Origin: Spirochaetales bacterium
GTDB lineage: Bacteria; Spirochaetota; GWE2-31-10; MWDO01
Length of the DNA stretch: 37,464 bases
Direction: 5' to 3'
Assembly (NCBI GenBank): GCA_017540815.1
Contig: JAFYAI010000153.1
Coordinates: forward strand, 1-37,464
In this document: positions 1-7,445 of the stretch, piece after piece
Layout: each line of letters starts with the position of its first letter
Position numbering within the stretch: position 1 is the stretch's first letter
Notes under the pieces: model-generated
What the model was told of the DNA's origin: nothing
The model's database searches: none
The model's input: the letters and a program-made list of their open reading frames with translations, nothing else
Position numbers and translations under genes: made by a program

Positions 1-348
1 AATATTATCCGCCGCAATATCCGTCCGCAGACTAAGAATTATAACATCTTCGGCGGAGCATTGACACTTGGCATTCTTGTATCGGTATTTGAGCTTGCCT
101 GCACCGGTCAGGTGTATTTCCCGATCATCGGATATATGGTTGGCACTGTCGGACAGCGTTCATTCGGGATGTTTCTTCTGCTGATATACAATATCGGATT
201 CATAATACCGCTGCTGCTTGTGTTTATCCTTGTCTATGCAGGGGTGTCAAGCAAAAAATTGGGAGACTTCTTCGGGAAACATCTTGATATTGTTAAACTG
301 CTGTTTTTCTTCTTATTTATAATATTTGCAGTTATAAATATTGCTTGA
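1..348 (+). CDS. CcdA/DsbD-like cytochrome c biogenesis transmembrane protein (C-terminal part)
   Basis: The reading frame is open from base 1 and ends at TGA 346-348, so only the last 115 residues are present. They are strongly hydrophobic, with about three membrane helices, and contain the motif ELACTGQVY near residues 31-39. This corresponds to the conserved Pro/Ala-Cys-Thr-Gly segment of the CcdA/DsbD transmembrane family. Members of that family carry electrons across the inner membrane through a cysteine pair, to extracytoplasmic thioredoxin-like proteins. The second cysteine would lie upstream of the window. A TlpA-like exported protein at 22769-23992 is a possible client. The TTG at 61 is only an internal codon. 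Family fairly sure, exact substrate unknown. Confidence 0.75.
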   Translation, partial: NIIRRNIRPQTKNYNIFGGALTLGILVSVFELACTGQVYFPIIGYMVGTVGQRSFGMFLLLIYNIGFIIPLLLVFILVYAGVSSKKLGDFFGKHLDIVKLLFFFLFIIFAVINIA

Positions 349-373
349 CTTTATGATTTTATTGTAATACAAT
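345..373 (+). promoter_or_regulatory. sigma70-type promoter for the Mrp-like ATPase gene
   Basis: TTGACT (345-350), a 17-base spacer and TACAAT (368-373). The -35 box overlaps the stop codon of the preceding gene. Same architecture as the other promoters in this window. Confidence 0.6.
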
Positions 374-411
374 GTGATGGAATGTGTGCCAAAAGCACAT
401 ATTCCATCACA
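373..411 (+). promoter_or_regulatory. long dyad overlapping the start of the mrp transcript (candidate operator)
   Basis: A 17-bp inverted repeat (arms TGTGATGGAATGTGTGC and GCACATATTCCATCACA) surrounds a 5-base loop. It begins at the last base of the -10 box. The predicted transcription start (about 380) falls inside the left arm, so the RNA would carry only part of the hairpin. No U-tract follows, which argues against a terminator. A protein-binding site is the simpler reading. Confidence 0.45.
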
Positions 412-428
412 TAAAAACGGAGTAAATA

Positions 429-1247
429 ATGAATCAGAGCGAAGAACAGCAGAAGAAAGAACTGCAGCGGATGGAGAATCTCCAAAAAATCAAAAATAAA
501 ATAATCGTAATGAGCGGCAAAGGCGGTGTCGGCAAAAGTACAGTGACAGTCAATCTTGCTTATGCACTTGCACTGCAGGGGGTCAAAGTCGGTATAGTCG
601 ATGTAGATATTCACGGACCGTCGATTGCTAAGATGACAGGCATAGAAGGCAAACAGATCACTCTCAATGAGCATGAGCGACCGGAGCCGATACAGGCTGT
701 GAATAACCTGTATGTTTTGTCTATCGCATCGATGCTTGAGAATCCTGACGAAGCGATAATATGGCGAGGTCCGATGAAGATGGGCGTTATCCAGCAGTTT
801 TTCGAGGACTTTGAGTGGCCTGAGCTGGACTACCTCGTTGTAGACTGCCCTCCTGGAACAGGCGATGAGCCGCTTAGCGTTATCCAGACTATCAATGATG
901 TAACCGGTGCTGTTATAGTTACTACACCTCAGGATGTTGCATTGCTTGATGTACGCAAGTCTATCGACTTTGTAAAGAAGATTCATACACCGCTTATGGG
1001 TATTGTAGAGAATATGTCAGGTTTTGTTTGTCCTCACTGCGGCGAGCGTGTTGATATATTCAAGTCCGGCGGTGCGGATAAACTTGCTGCTGACGCAGGA
1101 TGCGAGATACTCGGCAGAATACCTATCGAGCCGGATATTGTTTCATCAGGTGATGATGGCAAGCCGTTTGTCTATTTCTGCGGTCAGAAACAGTCTGCTA
1201 AAGAGTTTAATGCGATTGCAGAGAAGATAATCAATAAAACGAAATAA
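429..1247 (+). CDS. mrp: Mrp/NBP35-family P-loop ATPase, iron-sulfur cluster carrier (ApbC-like)
   Basis: A 272-residue cytosolic P-loop NTPase of the Mrp/ApbC family, which binds and transfers [4Fe-4S] clusters to apo-proteins. The deviant Walker A motif GKGGVGKST is at residues 30-38. The sequence DVDIHGPS follows near residue 58, and VVDCPPGTGDE is the family signature. The C-terminal CPHC pair (C201, C204) would hold the bridging cluster in a dimer. The short N-terminus lacks the DUF59 domain of longer Mrp proteins. It has its own promoter and an unusual dyad upstream. Fe-S clients nearby include ThiH, the CooS-like protein and perhaps MnmA. CooC, the nickel-insertion ATPase, is a relative, but the CPHC motif and the distance from cooS favour Mrp. 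Confidence 0.9.
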   Translation: MNQSEEQQKKELQRMENLQKIKNKIIVMSGKGGVGKSTVTVNLAYALALQGVKVGIVDVDIHGPSIAKMTGIEGKQITLNEHERPEPIQAVNNLYVLSIASMLENPDEAIIWRGPMKMGVIQQFFEDFEWPELDYLVVDCPPGTGDEPLSVIQTINDVTGAVIVTTPQDVALLDVRKSIDFVKKIHTPLMGIVENMSGFVCPHCGERVDIFKSGGADKLAADAGCEILGRIPIEPDIVSSGDDGKPFVYFCGQKQSAKEFNAIAEKIINKTK

Positions 1248-1251
1248 CGAT

Positions 1252-1303
1252 AAAATAATAAAATAAAAAATCATCAGCTGATGATTTTTTATTTTATTAT
1301 TTT
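1252..1303. terminator. 52-bp perfect palindrome, terminator of mrp, with a dispersed-repeat core
   Basis: Bases 1252-1303 are a perfect inverted repeat with no unpaired loop, centred between 1277 and 1278. The core TCATCAGCTGATGA (1271-1284) is flanked by A- and T-rich arms that can form a stem and U-tract on either strand. It probably terminates mrp. The core matches the 14-base palindromic repeat found elsewhere, except for a GC centre instead of GG or CC. Confidence 0.7.
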
Positions 1304-1304
1304 T

Positions 1305-1322
1305 AACCTACTAACCTACTAT
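1305..1322 (+). promoter_or_regulatory. tandem ACCTACTA half-sites upstream of mnmA
   Basis: Two direct copies of CCTACTA lie within AACCTACTAACCTACTAT, just before the mnmA ribosome-binding site. They match the left half of the CTAC-N7-GTAG dyads at 2589-2603 and 13937-13951, but no right half-site is present. A regulatory role is a guess. Confidence 0.3.
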
Positions 1323-1334
1323 GGAGAATAGAAT

Positions 1335-2477
1335 ATGGATTGGATTTTACAAAATATGCCTGAGCCAAACAGTACTGTTGTTGTCGGCATGTCCGGCGGA
1401 GTGGACTCGACGCTGACTGCATATCTGCTCAAACAGAACGGCTGCAATGTCATTGGCGTGACGATGTCGCTGTGGGATGGGCACATTCAGGCTGTCCGGA
1501 ATGACGGATGCCGCGATACATGCTACTCACCGCATGAAGAAGAAGATATTGCCGAATGCAAGCAATTCTGCGAAAGGCATAATATTGCATACCGAGTCAT
1601 TGATGTCAGTGCAAGTTACAATCGCCTTGTGCTTGATTATGTCACTTCGGAATATCGCAGCGGCAGAACGCCGAATCCGTGTATTCGGTGCAACAGCCTG
1701 ATTAAGTTCGGAGCCTTGCTTGACGGCTTGCAGAATTGCGGATTGGACTATGACTATTTCTGCACCGGACATTATGCAGCCGTTGTGCGTCCAAGTGATG
1801 GACTGTTCGGAACAGAATGCCGTCCGTGCATGATTGCCGTGGCAGCAGATAAAAGCAAAGATCAGTCTTATTTCCTGTATCGGCTGTCTTCCGAACTGCT
1901 GGAGAAAGTCAGATTTCCATTGGCATCTCTGCCGAAGTCGGAAGTCTTCCGCCTTGCACGCGAAGCAGGACTTGCCGCTGCCGAGCGTAAAGAAAGTCAG
2001 GATTTCATCGCGGCTCCGTATTTCAAAGCATTATTCGCAGACAAACCGTGCTGCAGCGGCAATGTCCTTGATGATCAGGGCAATATTATCGGCACTCACA
2101 GCGGTATTGAACATTATACGATTGGACAGCGGAAAGGATTCAGCGTTCGCAGAAACGATCCTGTCTATATACGGAGTATCGATGCTCAAAATAATACGAT
2201 CACCGTTGTCCCGAAAGATAAACTGCTTAGCCCTGCTCTGCTTGCCACTGATATGATTTGGCCCGGTGGCATCATCCCGAATAAGCCATTCAGAGTTGTC
2301 ACAAAAATTCGACTTCGCAGTCCGGCTGCCAATGCAACTGTCGAACCGACTGACAATCCGCAGCAATGGCGTATAGTATTTGACGAACCACAGTCCGCGG
2401 TTACGCCGGGACAGTCAGTTGTTCTTTATCAGGATGATGTGATTGTCGGCGGCGGAATAATCGAAAAAGGGCTGTAA
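1335..2477 (+). CDS. mnmA: tRNA-specific 2-thiouridylase MnmA (variant lacking the usual second catalytic cysteine)
   Basis: A 380-residue PP-loop ATPase that thiolates U34 of Lys, Glu and Gln tRNAs. The ATP-binding SGGVDS is at residues 20-25, the GHYA motif near 145 and KDQSYFLYRL near 175. The active-site region NPCIRCN supplies C116 and C119. In the E. coli type a second catalytic cysteine sits in a GICF motif; here that place reads SQDF (221-224) and has no cysteine. An extra pair, C59 and C63 in a GCRDTCYSP segment, is present. From memory this pattern is shared by a subclass in spirochaetes and some other anaerobes, so it looks like a natural variant rather than damage. The start has GGAG at 1323-1326 and follows the ACCTACTA half-sites. 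Function confident, mechanism of sulfur transfer open. Confidence 0.92.
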   Translation: MDWILQNMPEPNSTVVVGMSGGVDSTLTAYLLKQNGCNVIGVTMSLWDGHIQAVRNDGCRDTCYSPHEEEDIAECKQFCERHNIAYRVIDVSASYNRLVLDYVTSEYRSGRTPNPCIRCNSLIKFGALLDGLQNCGLDYDYFCTGHYAAVVRPSDGLFGTECRPCMIAVAADKSKDQSYFLYRLSSELLEKVRFPLASLPKSEVFRLAREAGLAAAERKESQDFIAAPYFKALFADKPCCSGNVLDDQGNIIGTHSGIEHYTIGQRKGFSVRRNDPVYIRSIDAQNNTITVVPKDKLLSPALLATDMIWPGGIIPNKPFRVVTKIRLRSPAANATVEPTDNPQQWRIVFDEPQSAVTPGQSVVLYQDDVIVGGGIIEKGL

Positions 2478-2483
2478 AAATGA

Positions 2484-2536
2484 ATATAAAAAAATAAGGA
2501 TTTTGTCATATAGGCAAAATCCTTATTTTTTTATAT
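2484..2536 (+). terminator. rho-independent terminator of mnmA
   Basis: A 22-bp perfect stem (2484-2505 with 2515-2536) around a 9-base loop. The A-run and T-run in the arms supply the U-tract. It separates mnmA from the promoter of the thiol operon. Confidence 0.85.
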
Positions 2537-2555
2537 ATTTTAACAGTTTAACCTA

Positions 2556-2584
2556 TTGACAAAGTAGGTAATTAATGTTATTAT
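2556..2584 (+). promoter_or_regulatory. consensus promoter of the M20/ligase/amidotransferase operon
   Basis: TTGACA (2556-2561), exactly 17 bases, then TATTAT (2579-2584). The boxes are identical to those of the promoter of the ABC transporter-CooS operon. The spacer contains the half-site AGTAGGTA (2563-2570). Confidence 0.8.
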
Positions 2585-2585
2585 A

Positions 2586-2606
2586 TACCTACTAAACCAG
2601 TAGATT
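2586..2606 (+). promoter_or_regulatory. candidate operator CTAC-N7-GTAG just downstream of the -10 box
   Basis: TACCTACT (2586-2593) pairs with AGTAG (2599-2603) to form the dyad CTACT-N5-AGTAG. It also pairs with AGTAGGTA at 2563-2570 inside the promoter spacer. The position around the transcription start is typical of a repressor site. The layout recalls Rrf2-family sites (IscR/CymR type), but no regulator gene is in the window. Confidence 0.55.
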
Positions 2607-2621
2607 GAAAGGAGCGCCGCT

Positions 2622-3842
2622 ATGCTTCACGCAGACAGGAACAGACTTATACAGGATTTCATTACGCTTGCTCGGATTGATGCCGTAAGCAAAAATGAGC
2701 GAGTGATTGCCGATGCTGTTACAGAAATGCTTCGCAATATCGGATTTTATGTAAGCGAAGATAATGTCGGCACGGAGATCGGCGGTTCTGCCGGCAATAT
2801 CTGTGCTGTCCTGCGAGGAAATAATCCGGATGCCCGCCCTATTCTGTTCTCTGCCCATCTTGATACAGTGCAGCCGGGAATTGGCAAGCTGCCGGCTCTT
2901 GACGAAAATCATCAGGTGATGATTTCCAATGGCAGCACAATCCTCGGTGCTGACGACATCTGTGGCATTGTTGAGATTCTTGAAGGTGTGCGGCTTGCTT
3001 TAAGTGATGCAGCCGCAAAAAAATCATCAGGTGATGAAAATTCCGATAACTCTTTATCTGCACAAAAAACAGCCGTTCACGGCGATATAGAGATCCTTTT
3101 CACTGTCGCAGAAGAATGTTACGGTCTCGGAGCAAGGCATTTCGACTACTCAAGACTGATAAGCCGTGATGTGTATGTCCTCGATATGAGCGGTGCTGTC
3201 GGCAAAGCAGCAAATGCCGCTCCGTCGATAATATCATTCTCAGCGGTGATTAGAGGCAGAGCATCGCACGCAGTATTCAAACCGGAATACGGAATTAATG
3301 CCGCAGCCGCTGCTGCTGATGCAATAAGCCACATCCCACAGGGACGAATATCCGAGACAGCGACATTCAACATCGGCACGATAAGCGGCGGAACTGCTGA
3401 CAACATTGTTCCTGCGGAATGCCGCATTACAGGTGAATGTCGCAGCCTTAACCATGACGAAGCGTTAAAGATAATCTCTCATGCCGAAGAAACATTCCGA
3501 AACGCCGCAGCCAAAGTCGGAGCGGAACTGACATTCGACAGTGATGTCAAGATACAGGCATATCGGACTCCAACCGACTCCGATGTGTGCCGTGACTTCG
3601 TATCGGCTTGTGAGTCACTCGGACTAGATGGCACAATTGTGCAGACTCTCGGCGGCAGTGACAATAATGTTTTCGCTCGGCACGGTTTAAGTGGCATTGT
3701 CCTATCATGCGGGATGTTTAACACACATTCGACACAGGAGTACGCAAGTGTCAATGAAATGGCGGCGGGTGCAGAACTTGTTGCCGCACTAATCGCACAG
3801 CGGAGCAGATCGATAAGAAGGAGCGGATATGATAACGGTTAA
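2622..3842 (+). CDS. M20-family metallopeptidase (PepT-like)
   Basis: A 406-residue zinc peptidase of the M20 family, first gene of a four-gene operon. Metal-binding and catalytic motifs are visible: SAHLDT (H79, D81), GADD (D111), VAEE (E164, E165) and a late NTHSTQEY histidine. The overall order fits tripeptidase T-like enzymes, which cleave short peptides. Yeast Dug1, a Cys-Gly dipeptidase of glutathione breakdown, is also an M20 enzyme, and the company of two glutamate-cysteine ligases and a Dug3-like amidotransferase suggests thiol peptides as substrates. Two copies of a palindromic repeat lie inside the coding sequence, at residues about 95-101 and 134-139. The second sits in a Ser/Asn-rich stretch that looks inserted. 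Start supported by AAAGGAG 7 bases upstream. Confidence 0.85.
   Translation: MLHADRNRLIQDFITLARIDAVSKNERVIADAVTEMLRNIGFYVSEDNVGTEIGGSAGNICAVLRGNNPDARPILFSAHLDTVQPGIGKLPALDENHQVMISNGSTILGADDICGIVEILEGVRLALSDAAAKKSSGDENSDNSLSAQKTAVHGDIEILFTVAEECYGLGARHFDYSRLISRDVYVLDMSGAVGKAANAAPSIISFSAVIRGRASHAVFKPEYGINAAAAAADAISHIPQGRISETATFNIGTISGGTADNIVPAECRITGECRSLNHDEALKIISHAEETFRNAAAKVGAELTFDSDVKIQAYRTPTDSDVCRDFVSACESLGLDGTIVQTLGGSDNNVFARHGLSGIVLSCGMFNTHSTQEYASVNEMAAGAELVAALIAQRSRSIRRSGYDNG
2906..2925. repeat. palindromic repeat copy inside the M20 gene (frame NHQVMI)
   Basis: The core TCATCAGGTGATGA is at 2909-2922, with perfect arms extending to 2906-2925. It is translated in frame without disrupting the gene. 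Confidence 0.7.
3021..3037. repeat. second palindromic repeat copy inside the M20 gene (frame KSSGDE)
   Basis: TCATCAGGTGATGA at 3024-3037, with an A-run on both sides. It encodes KSSGDE within a low-complexity loop, just before the conserved HGDIEILFTVAEE segment. The reading frame across the repeat differs from the copy at 2906. Confidence 0.7.
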
Positions 3843-5247
3843 TGACATTGACGAAGCAATCTACAAACGGTGGATCGCTCCAATCCAAAATAAACATGGC
3901 AAATATATCGGCACGGAATTTGAGCTGCCGATCATCAATCTTGACAAAAAAGCAGTCGATTTTGATGTTGTTCATCGGCTGACTGTCGCATTCTGCGATA
4001 AATTCGGATTTGGCTCATTCCACTATGATGATGACGGCAATATCTGTGCTGCAGAACATGCCGACAATGGCGACAGCATATCTTTCGACTGCAGCTATAA
4101 CACGCTGGAGCTTTCATTCGGCAGGGAATTGTCGCTTCATGCGATAGATACGCGTTTTCGCCGATATGTCGGATTTATCAATGAATATCTTGCCGCAGAT
4201 CATCACATTGTGACCGGTATGGGGCTCAATCCTTATTATCAGCTCGACAATCTTGAGCCTATTCCAAACGGACGCTATAGAATGCTGCTGCACCACCTGA
4301 AATCCTACGAGAAATACGCAGATCAGATGTTGTTCCATAACATCCCGTATTACGGGCTGATCGCATGTTCGGAGCAGACTCACATCGATGTCAGTGAGAA
4401 TGAAGTTGTGCGGTTTATAAATGTGTTTAACCGGCTTGAGCCATTCAAAGCACTGCTGTTTGCCAACTCACCGTCAGGCGAATATCTGTGCCTTCGCGAT
4501 CACCTGTGGCGTGAGAGTATGCACGGGCTTAATCCTCATAATGTTGACAGCTGGAATGTCGAACTGCATTCCATTGATGAGATTGTCGCATATATTCGCT
4601 CGATGAGTCTGTACTGCACGGAGCGTGACGGTCATTACATCAACTTCACGCCGACTCCGCTGGAGACTTACTTTGCCACAGAGAATATGTGCGGCGAGTA
4701 TTGGGACGGAAGTCGGTATCAGCGGATAGAATGGCAGCCTGAACTTAACGACTTGAAATATCTCCGATCGTTTAAATTTGTGGATCTGACATTCCGCGGG
4801 ACACTGGAGCTTCGCAGCTGCTGTATGCAGCCTCTGAGTGAAGTGATGACCGTACCTGCGTTGAATGTCGGATTATCGCAGCGACTCGGTGAACTGGAAG
4901 AACTGCTTGCTCAGTCGGAGATTTTCCGATACGGCTATACCACGGCTGAGCTTCGCAAGATGTTTGTTATGAGGACACTGCCGCCGTTTGCACATTCCGA
5001 TAAGCTCAAAGAGACACTTCATCAGATTGTATGGCTCGCTTATAACGGATTGCGTGACCGCGGACGGGATGAAGAGTCTATGCTGCTGCCGCTGTTGGAT
5101 CGGGCAGACAGAATGGAGAGCCCGGCTCGTGAGATGGTTAGGAATATTGAGAATGGCAAAACTATGGAAGATTATATTGTCCGATACGGCTCATTCGGCA
5201 CAAATGCGGAGGAACAATCATGCTGCACATTGATGATGAATATATAA
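3829..5247 (+). CDS. glutamate-cysteine ligase-like protein (GCS2-like type)
   Basis: A 472-residue member of the glutamine synthetase-like ATP-dependent ligases that join the gamma-carboxyl of glutamate to an amine. Visible features are IGTEFELP (28-35), NTLELS (91-96), QTHIDVS (183-189) and RGTLELRSCCMQP near 330. These fit a glutamate-cysteine ligase related to the GCS2/EgtA group rather than the E. coli GshA type. It overlaps the end of the M20 gene by 14 bases, with AAGGAG 5 bases before the ATG, so translation is probably coupled. The next gene is a second ligase of a different class, which is unusual. The substrate could be cysteine, a gamma-Glu-Cys derivative or another amine; the sequence does not decide. 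Confidence 0.75.
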   Translation: MITVNDIDEAIYKRWIAPIQNKHGKYIGTEFELPIINLDKKAVDFDVVHRLTVAFCDKFGFGSFHYDDDGNICAAEHADNGDSISFDCSYNTLELSFGRELSLHAIDTRFRRYVGFINEYLAADHHIVTGMGLNPYYQLDNLEPIPNGRYRMLLHHLKSYEKYADQMLFHNIPYYGLIACSEQTHIDVSENEVVRFINVFNRLEPFKALLFANSPSGEYLCLRDHLWRESMHGLNPHNVDSWNVELHSIDEIVAYIRSMSLYCTERDGHYINFTPTPLETYFATENMCGEYWDGSRYQRIEWQPELNDLKYLRSFKFVDLTFRGTLELRSCCMQPLSEVMTVPALNVGLSQRLGELEELLAQSEIFRYGYTTAELRKMFVMRTLPPFAHSDKLKETLHQIVWLAYNGLRDRGRDEESMLLPLLDRADRMESPAREMVRNIENGKTMEDYIVRYGSFGTNAEEQSCCTLMMNI

Positions 5248-6629
5248 ACGCACATAAATTCGACTGCAAAATCGGATTGGAGCTGGAGTCTCACCGCATC
5301 AGCCCTGACGGCTATCTGTCGCATACTGCCAATCCGTTTGATGACTGCCGATATATAGATCGGGATTTCAGCGAGTCGCAGATTGAGATCAACACTTTGC
5401 CGATGGACTCGCCGTCATCGGCGTTGGATTTCCTACGGCAGCAGCTGTATATTGTCCACGATCGTTTGGAGAGCCGCCGCGAGCTGCTGTGGCCATTTTC
5501 CAATCCGCCGATGATTCGCAATGCCGACGATGTCCCGATCGCTGTTTACACAGGCGATAATGTGCAGAAACTGATTTATCGGCAGCATTTGGCAGAGTAC
5601 TACGGCAAGTATATGATGACCTACTCCGGGATTCACTATAATTATTCTTTTTCAGATGACATATTAATGCACAACTTTAATATTGATGTCAAAAATCAGA
5701 GCATTGACTGTGCAAAAACTAAGCACCTGTGTCACCCTGAACTTGATTCAGGGTCTCATTCGTTACACATAACGGAGATGCTGAAACAAGTTCAGCATGA
5801 CAGCTCTCATTTGGACAGTCTAAATGCTCAAAATGCGGAGGATTATAAAACATATAAGGAAAAGTTCTATCTGCATCTGGCTCAGCAGGTGCTTGCTCAC
5901 AGTTGGATGGTTGTCGCACTGCTTGCCGCAAGTCCTATAGCTGATAACTCATTCTTTGAGGTCGGCAAATCTGACAAGAGTGTGTTTACGGGATTTTCAT
6001 CACTGCGGTGCAGCGAACACGGCTATTGGAATATATTCTCTCCGGTGTTGGATTATTCGTCAATCGAGGCTTATACGAACTCAATCGAATCGTATCTCCA
6101 TCAGGGACTGCTTGCTCAGGCGAGCGAGTTATACTACCCTGTCAGATTGAAGCCTGTCGGCAGCTACACTCTTGACAATCTTCGTAAGAATGGCATAAGC
6201 CACATCGAACTGCGTATGATAGACCTTAATCCTTTCTCCGAATCAGGCGTTGCTCTGTCGGATCTTGAGTTTATCAGGCTGCTGCTTGTGTATCTTGCTT
6301 CGCAGAATGCCGCTCTACTTACTCAGCGTGACCAGCTGCAGGCTCTGCAAAATCACAAGAATGCGTCGAATTACGATTGGGATATTGCACGCATTACACT
6401 TGGCAGCAAAAGTCTGTCACTGACCGAAGCATTGTCGGAGAAACTCAACCAAATCCAATCATTTTACGCTGACTCTCCGCAGGCTATAGCCATTCTGTCT
6501 GCTCAGTGGGATAAGCTAAACTCTAAGTCCAGCCGCTACGCTTACCGAGTTCGGGCAGAATACGGCAAAGACTATATCGGCAGCGGCATTCGCAGGGCAA
6601 AACAAATACAGGAGTACTACAATGTGTGA
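5220..6629 (+). CDS. gshA: glutamate-cysteine ligase, E. coli GshA/GshF-N type
   Basis: 469 residues. The motifs follow the E. coli GshA class closely: IGLELESHRISPDG (18-31), DRDFSESQIEI (48-58), LLWPFSNPP (89-97), YRQHLAEYYGKYM (120-132) and SGIHYNYSF (136-144). The reaction would be ATP-dependent formation of gamma-glutamylcysteine. There is no ATP-grasp glutathione synthetase domain, and no gshB is in the window. A two-hairpin dispersed repeat (5731-5802) is translated in frame as residues about 171-194, within a variable region between the SGIHYNYSF motif and the later LAHSWMVVALLAASP segment. The gene overlaps its upstream neighbour by 28 bases and the next gene by 8. It may work with, or on the product of, the other ligase. 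Confidence 0.82.
   Translation: MLHIDDEYINAHKFDCKIGLELESHRISPDGYLSHTANPFDDCRYIDRDFSESQIEINTLPMDSPSSALDFLRQQLYIVHDRLESRRELLWPFSNPPMIRNADDVPIAVYTGDNVQKLIYRQHLAEYYGKYMMTYSGIHYNYSFSDDILMHNFNIDVKNQSIDCAKTKHLCHPELDSGSHSLHITEMLKQVQHDSSHLDSLNAQNAEDYKTYKEKFYLHLAQQVLAHSWMVVALLAASPIADNSFFEVGKSDKSVFTGFSSLRCSEHGYWNIFSPVLDYSSIEAYTNSIESYLHQGLLAQASELYYPVRLKPVGSYTLDNLRKNGISHIELRMIDLNPFSESGVALSDLEFIRLLLVYLASQNAALLTQRDQLQALQNHKNASNYDWDIARITLGSKSLSLTEALSEKLNQIQSFYADSPQAIAILSAQWDKLNSKSSRYAYRVRAEYGKDYIGSGIRRAKQIQEYYNV
5731..5802. repeat. two-hairpin dispersed repeat inserted in frame in gshA
   Basis: Two hairpins in series: ACCCTGAACTTGATTCAGGGT and ATGCTGAAACAAGTTCAGCAT, joined by a variable spacer. A second copy lies between thiG and thiH at 14915-14982. 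The translation (HPELDSGSH, then EMLKQVQHDS) resembles peptide stretches I recall from many metagenomic proteins, which come from such repeats. Confidence 0.85.
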
Positions 6630-7392
6630 AATGTTAGCCGTCACGGCAAAAAACAGTTTCAGGATAAATGAACTGCTGGAGACATTCTACAGTCACAGTA
6701 TCAATCACAAAGACGGCTGGGGGCTTGCCGTATTCCGCAAGCTGTCCGTCTCAATGGAGAAAGAGCCGCTGTGTGCCTCATCAAGCAAATATCTGCAGCA
6801 GCGTCTGTCGCGTGACATTATCGCTGCGAATGCGATTGCTCATATCCGCCGAGCGACGATCGGCCGCATCGAATATGCCAACTGCCATCCGTTCGTTTGG
6901 GATGATGAGAGCGGTCGGACTTGGACACTTGCTCATAATGGGACAATATTCGACGGTCAGCAGCTGTCGCAGTTTGTCGGACAGCAGGAAGGCTCGACTG
7001 ACAGCGAGAGAATTCTTATGTATATAGTGAGTCTTATGAATGATTTGTATCGGATTAAAGGAGCAGTGCCTTTCGAGGAGCGGTTTCGGTTGCTTGAACG
7101 CATTGTCGGTGAGCTTGCTGCCGGCAACAAACTCAATCTATTGTGCTTCGATGGCGAGGTGCTATATGTTCACTGCAACTGCCGTGGCACGCTGTCAGTC
7201 CTGACTGAATCCGACAAATGTATCTTTGCAACCGCACCGGTATCATTCGATGCGTGGGAGTCCGTGCCGCTTTGTCAGCTGTTAGCTTACAAAGACGGAG
7301 AACTGATTCGATCCGGCATGAAACATTCGCACGAGTTTATCGAAGGTTCGCAGGATATGACATCGCTTATGTCTGTATTTGCGGAATTGTAG
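6622..7392 (+). CDS. class II glutamine amidotransferase (Dug3/EgtC/YafJ-like)
   Basis: 256 residues with an N-terminal nucleophile fold. Cys2 directly follows the start methionine and becomes the catalytic N-terminal cysteine after Met removal. AHIRRATIG, NCHPF, LAHNGTI and GSTDSE are all present, so the glutaminase site looks intact. No synthetase domain is attached. Stand-alone members include EgtC, which removes gamma-glutamate in ergothioneine synthesis, and Dug3, the yeast glutathione hydrolase subunit. In an operon with an M20 peptidase and two glutamate-cysteine ligases, a gamma-glutamyl thiol hydrolase is the most sensible guess. It overlaps gshA by 8 bases, with AGGAG before the ATG. 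Confidence 0.82.
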   Translation: MCEMLAVTAKNSFRINELLETFYSHSINHKDGWGLAVFRKLSVSMEKEPLCASSSKYLQQRLSRDIIAANAIAHIRRATIGRIEYANCHPFVWDDESGRTWTLAHNGTIFDGQQLSQFVGQQEGSTDSERILMYIVSLMNDLYRIKGAVPFEERFRLLERIVGELAAGNKLNLLCFDGEVLYVHCNCRGTLSVLTESDKCIFATAPVSFDAWESVPLCQLLAYKDGELIRSGMKHSHEFIEGSQDMTSLMSVFAEL

Positions 7393-7414
7393 AAAATCAT
7401 CACCTGATGATTTT
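7393..7414. repeat. palindromic repeat copy after the amidotransferase stop codon
   Basis: A 22-bp palindrome with core TCATCACCTGATGA (7397-7410), starting one base after the TAG. It could act as a weak terminator of the thiol operon, but it is short and AT-rich, and the thiS promoter begins 2 bases later. Confidence 0.7.
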
Positions 7415-7416
7415 GC

Positions 7417-7445
7417 TTGATTTTATTATTGAAATAATATATTAT
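7417..7445 (+). promoter_or_regulatory. promoter of thiS-thiF
   Basis: TTGATT (7417-7422), 17 bases, TATTAT (7440-7445). No TPP riboswitch fits in the 16 bases between the -10 box and the thiS start. Confidence 0.55.

Noticed and set aside
351-986. 211-residue minus-strand frame opposite mrp
   Set aside because: It mirrors a conserved ATPase gene, is rich in Cys, His and Arg without a pattern, and has no promoter or ribosome-binding site.
429-1247. CooC-type nickel-insertion ATPase for the CooS-like protein
   Set aside because: The CPHC pair, the DVDIHGPS segment and the lack of linkage to cooS fit Mrp/ApbC better.
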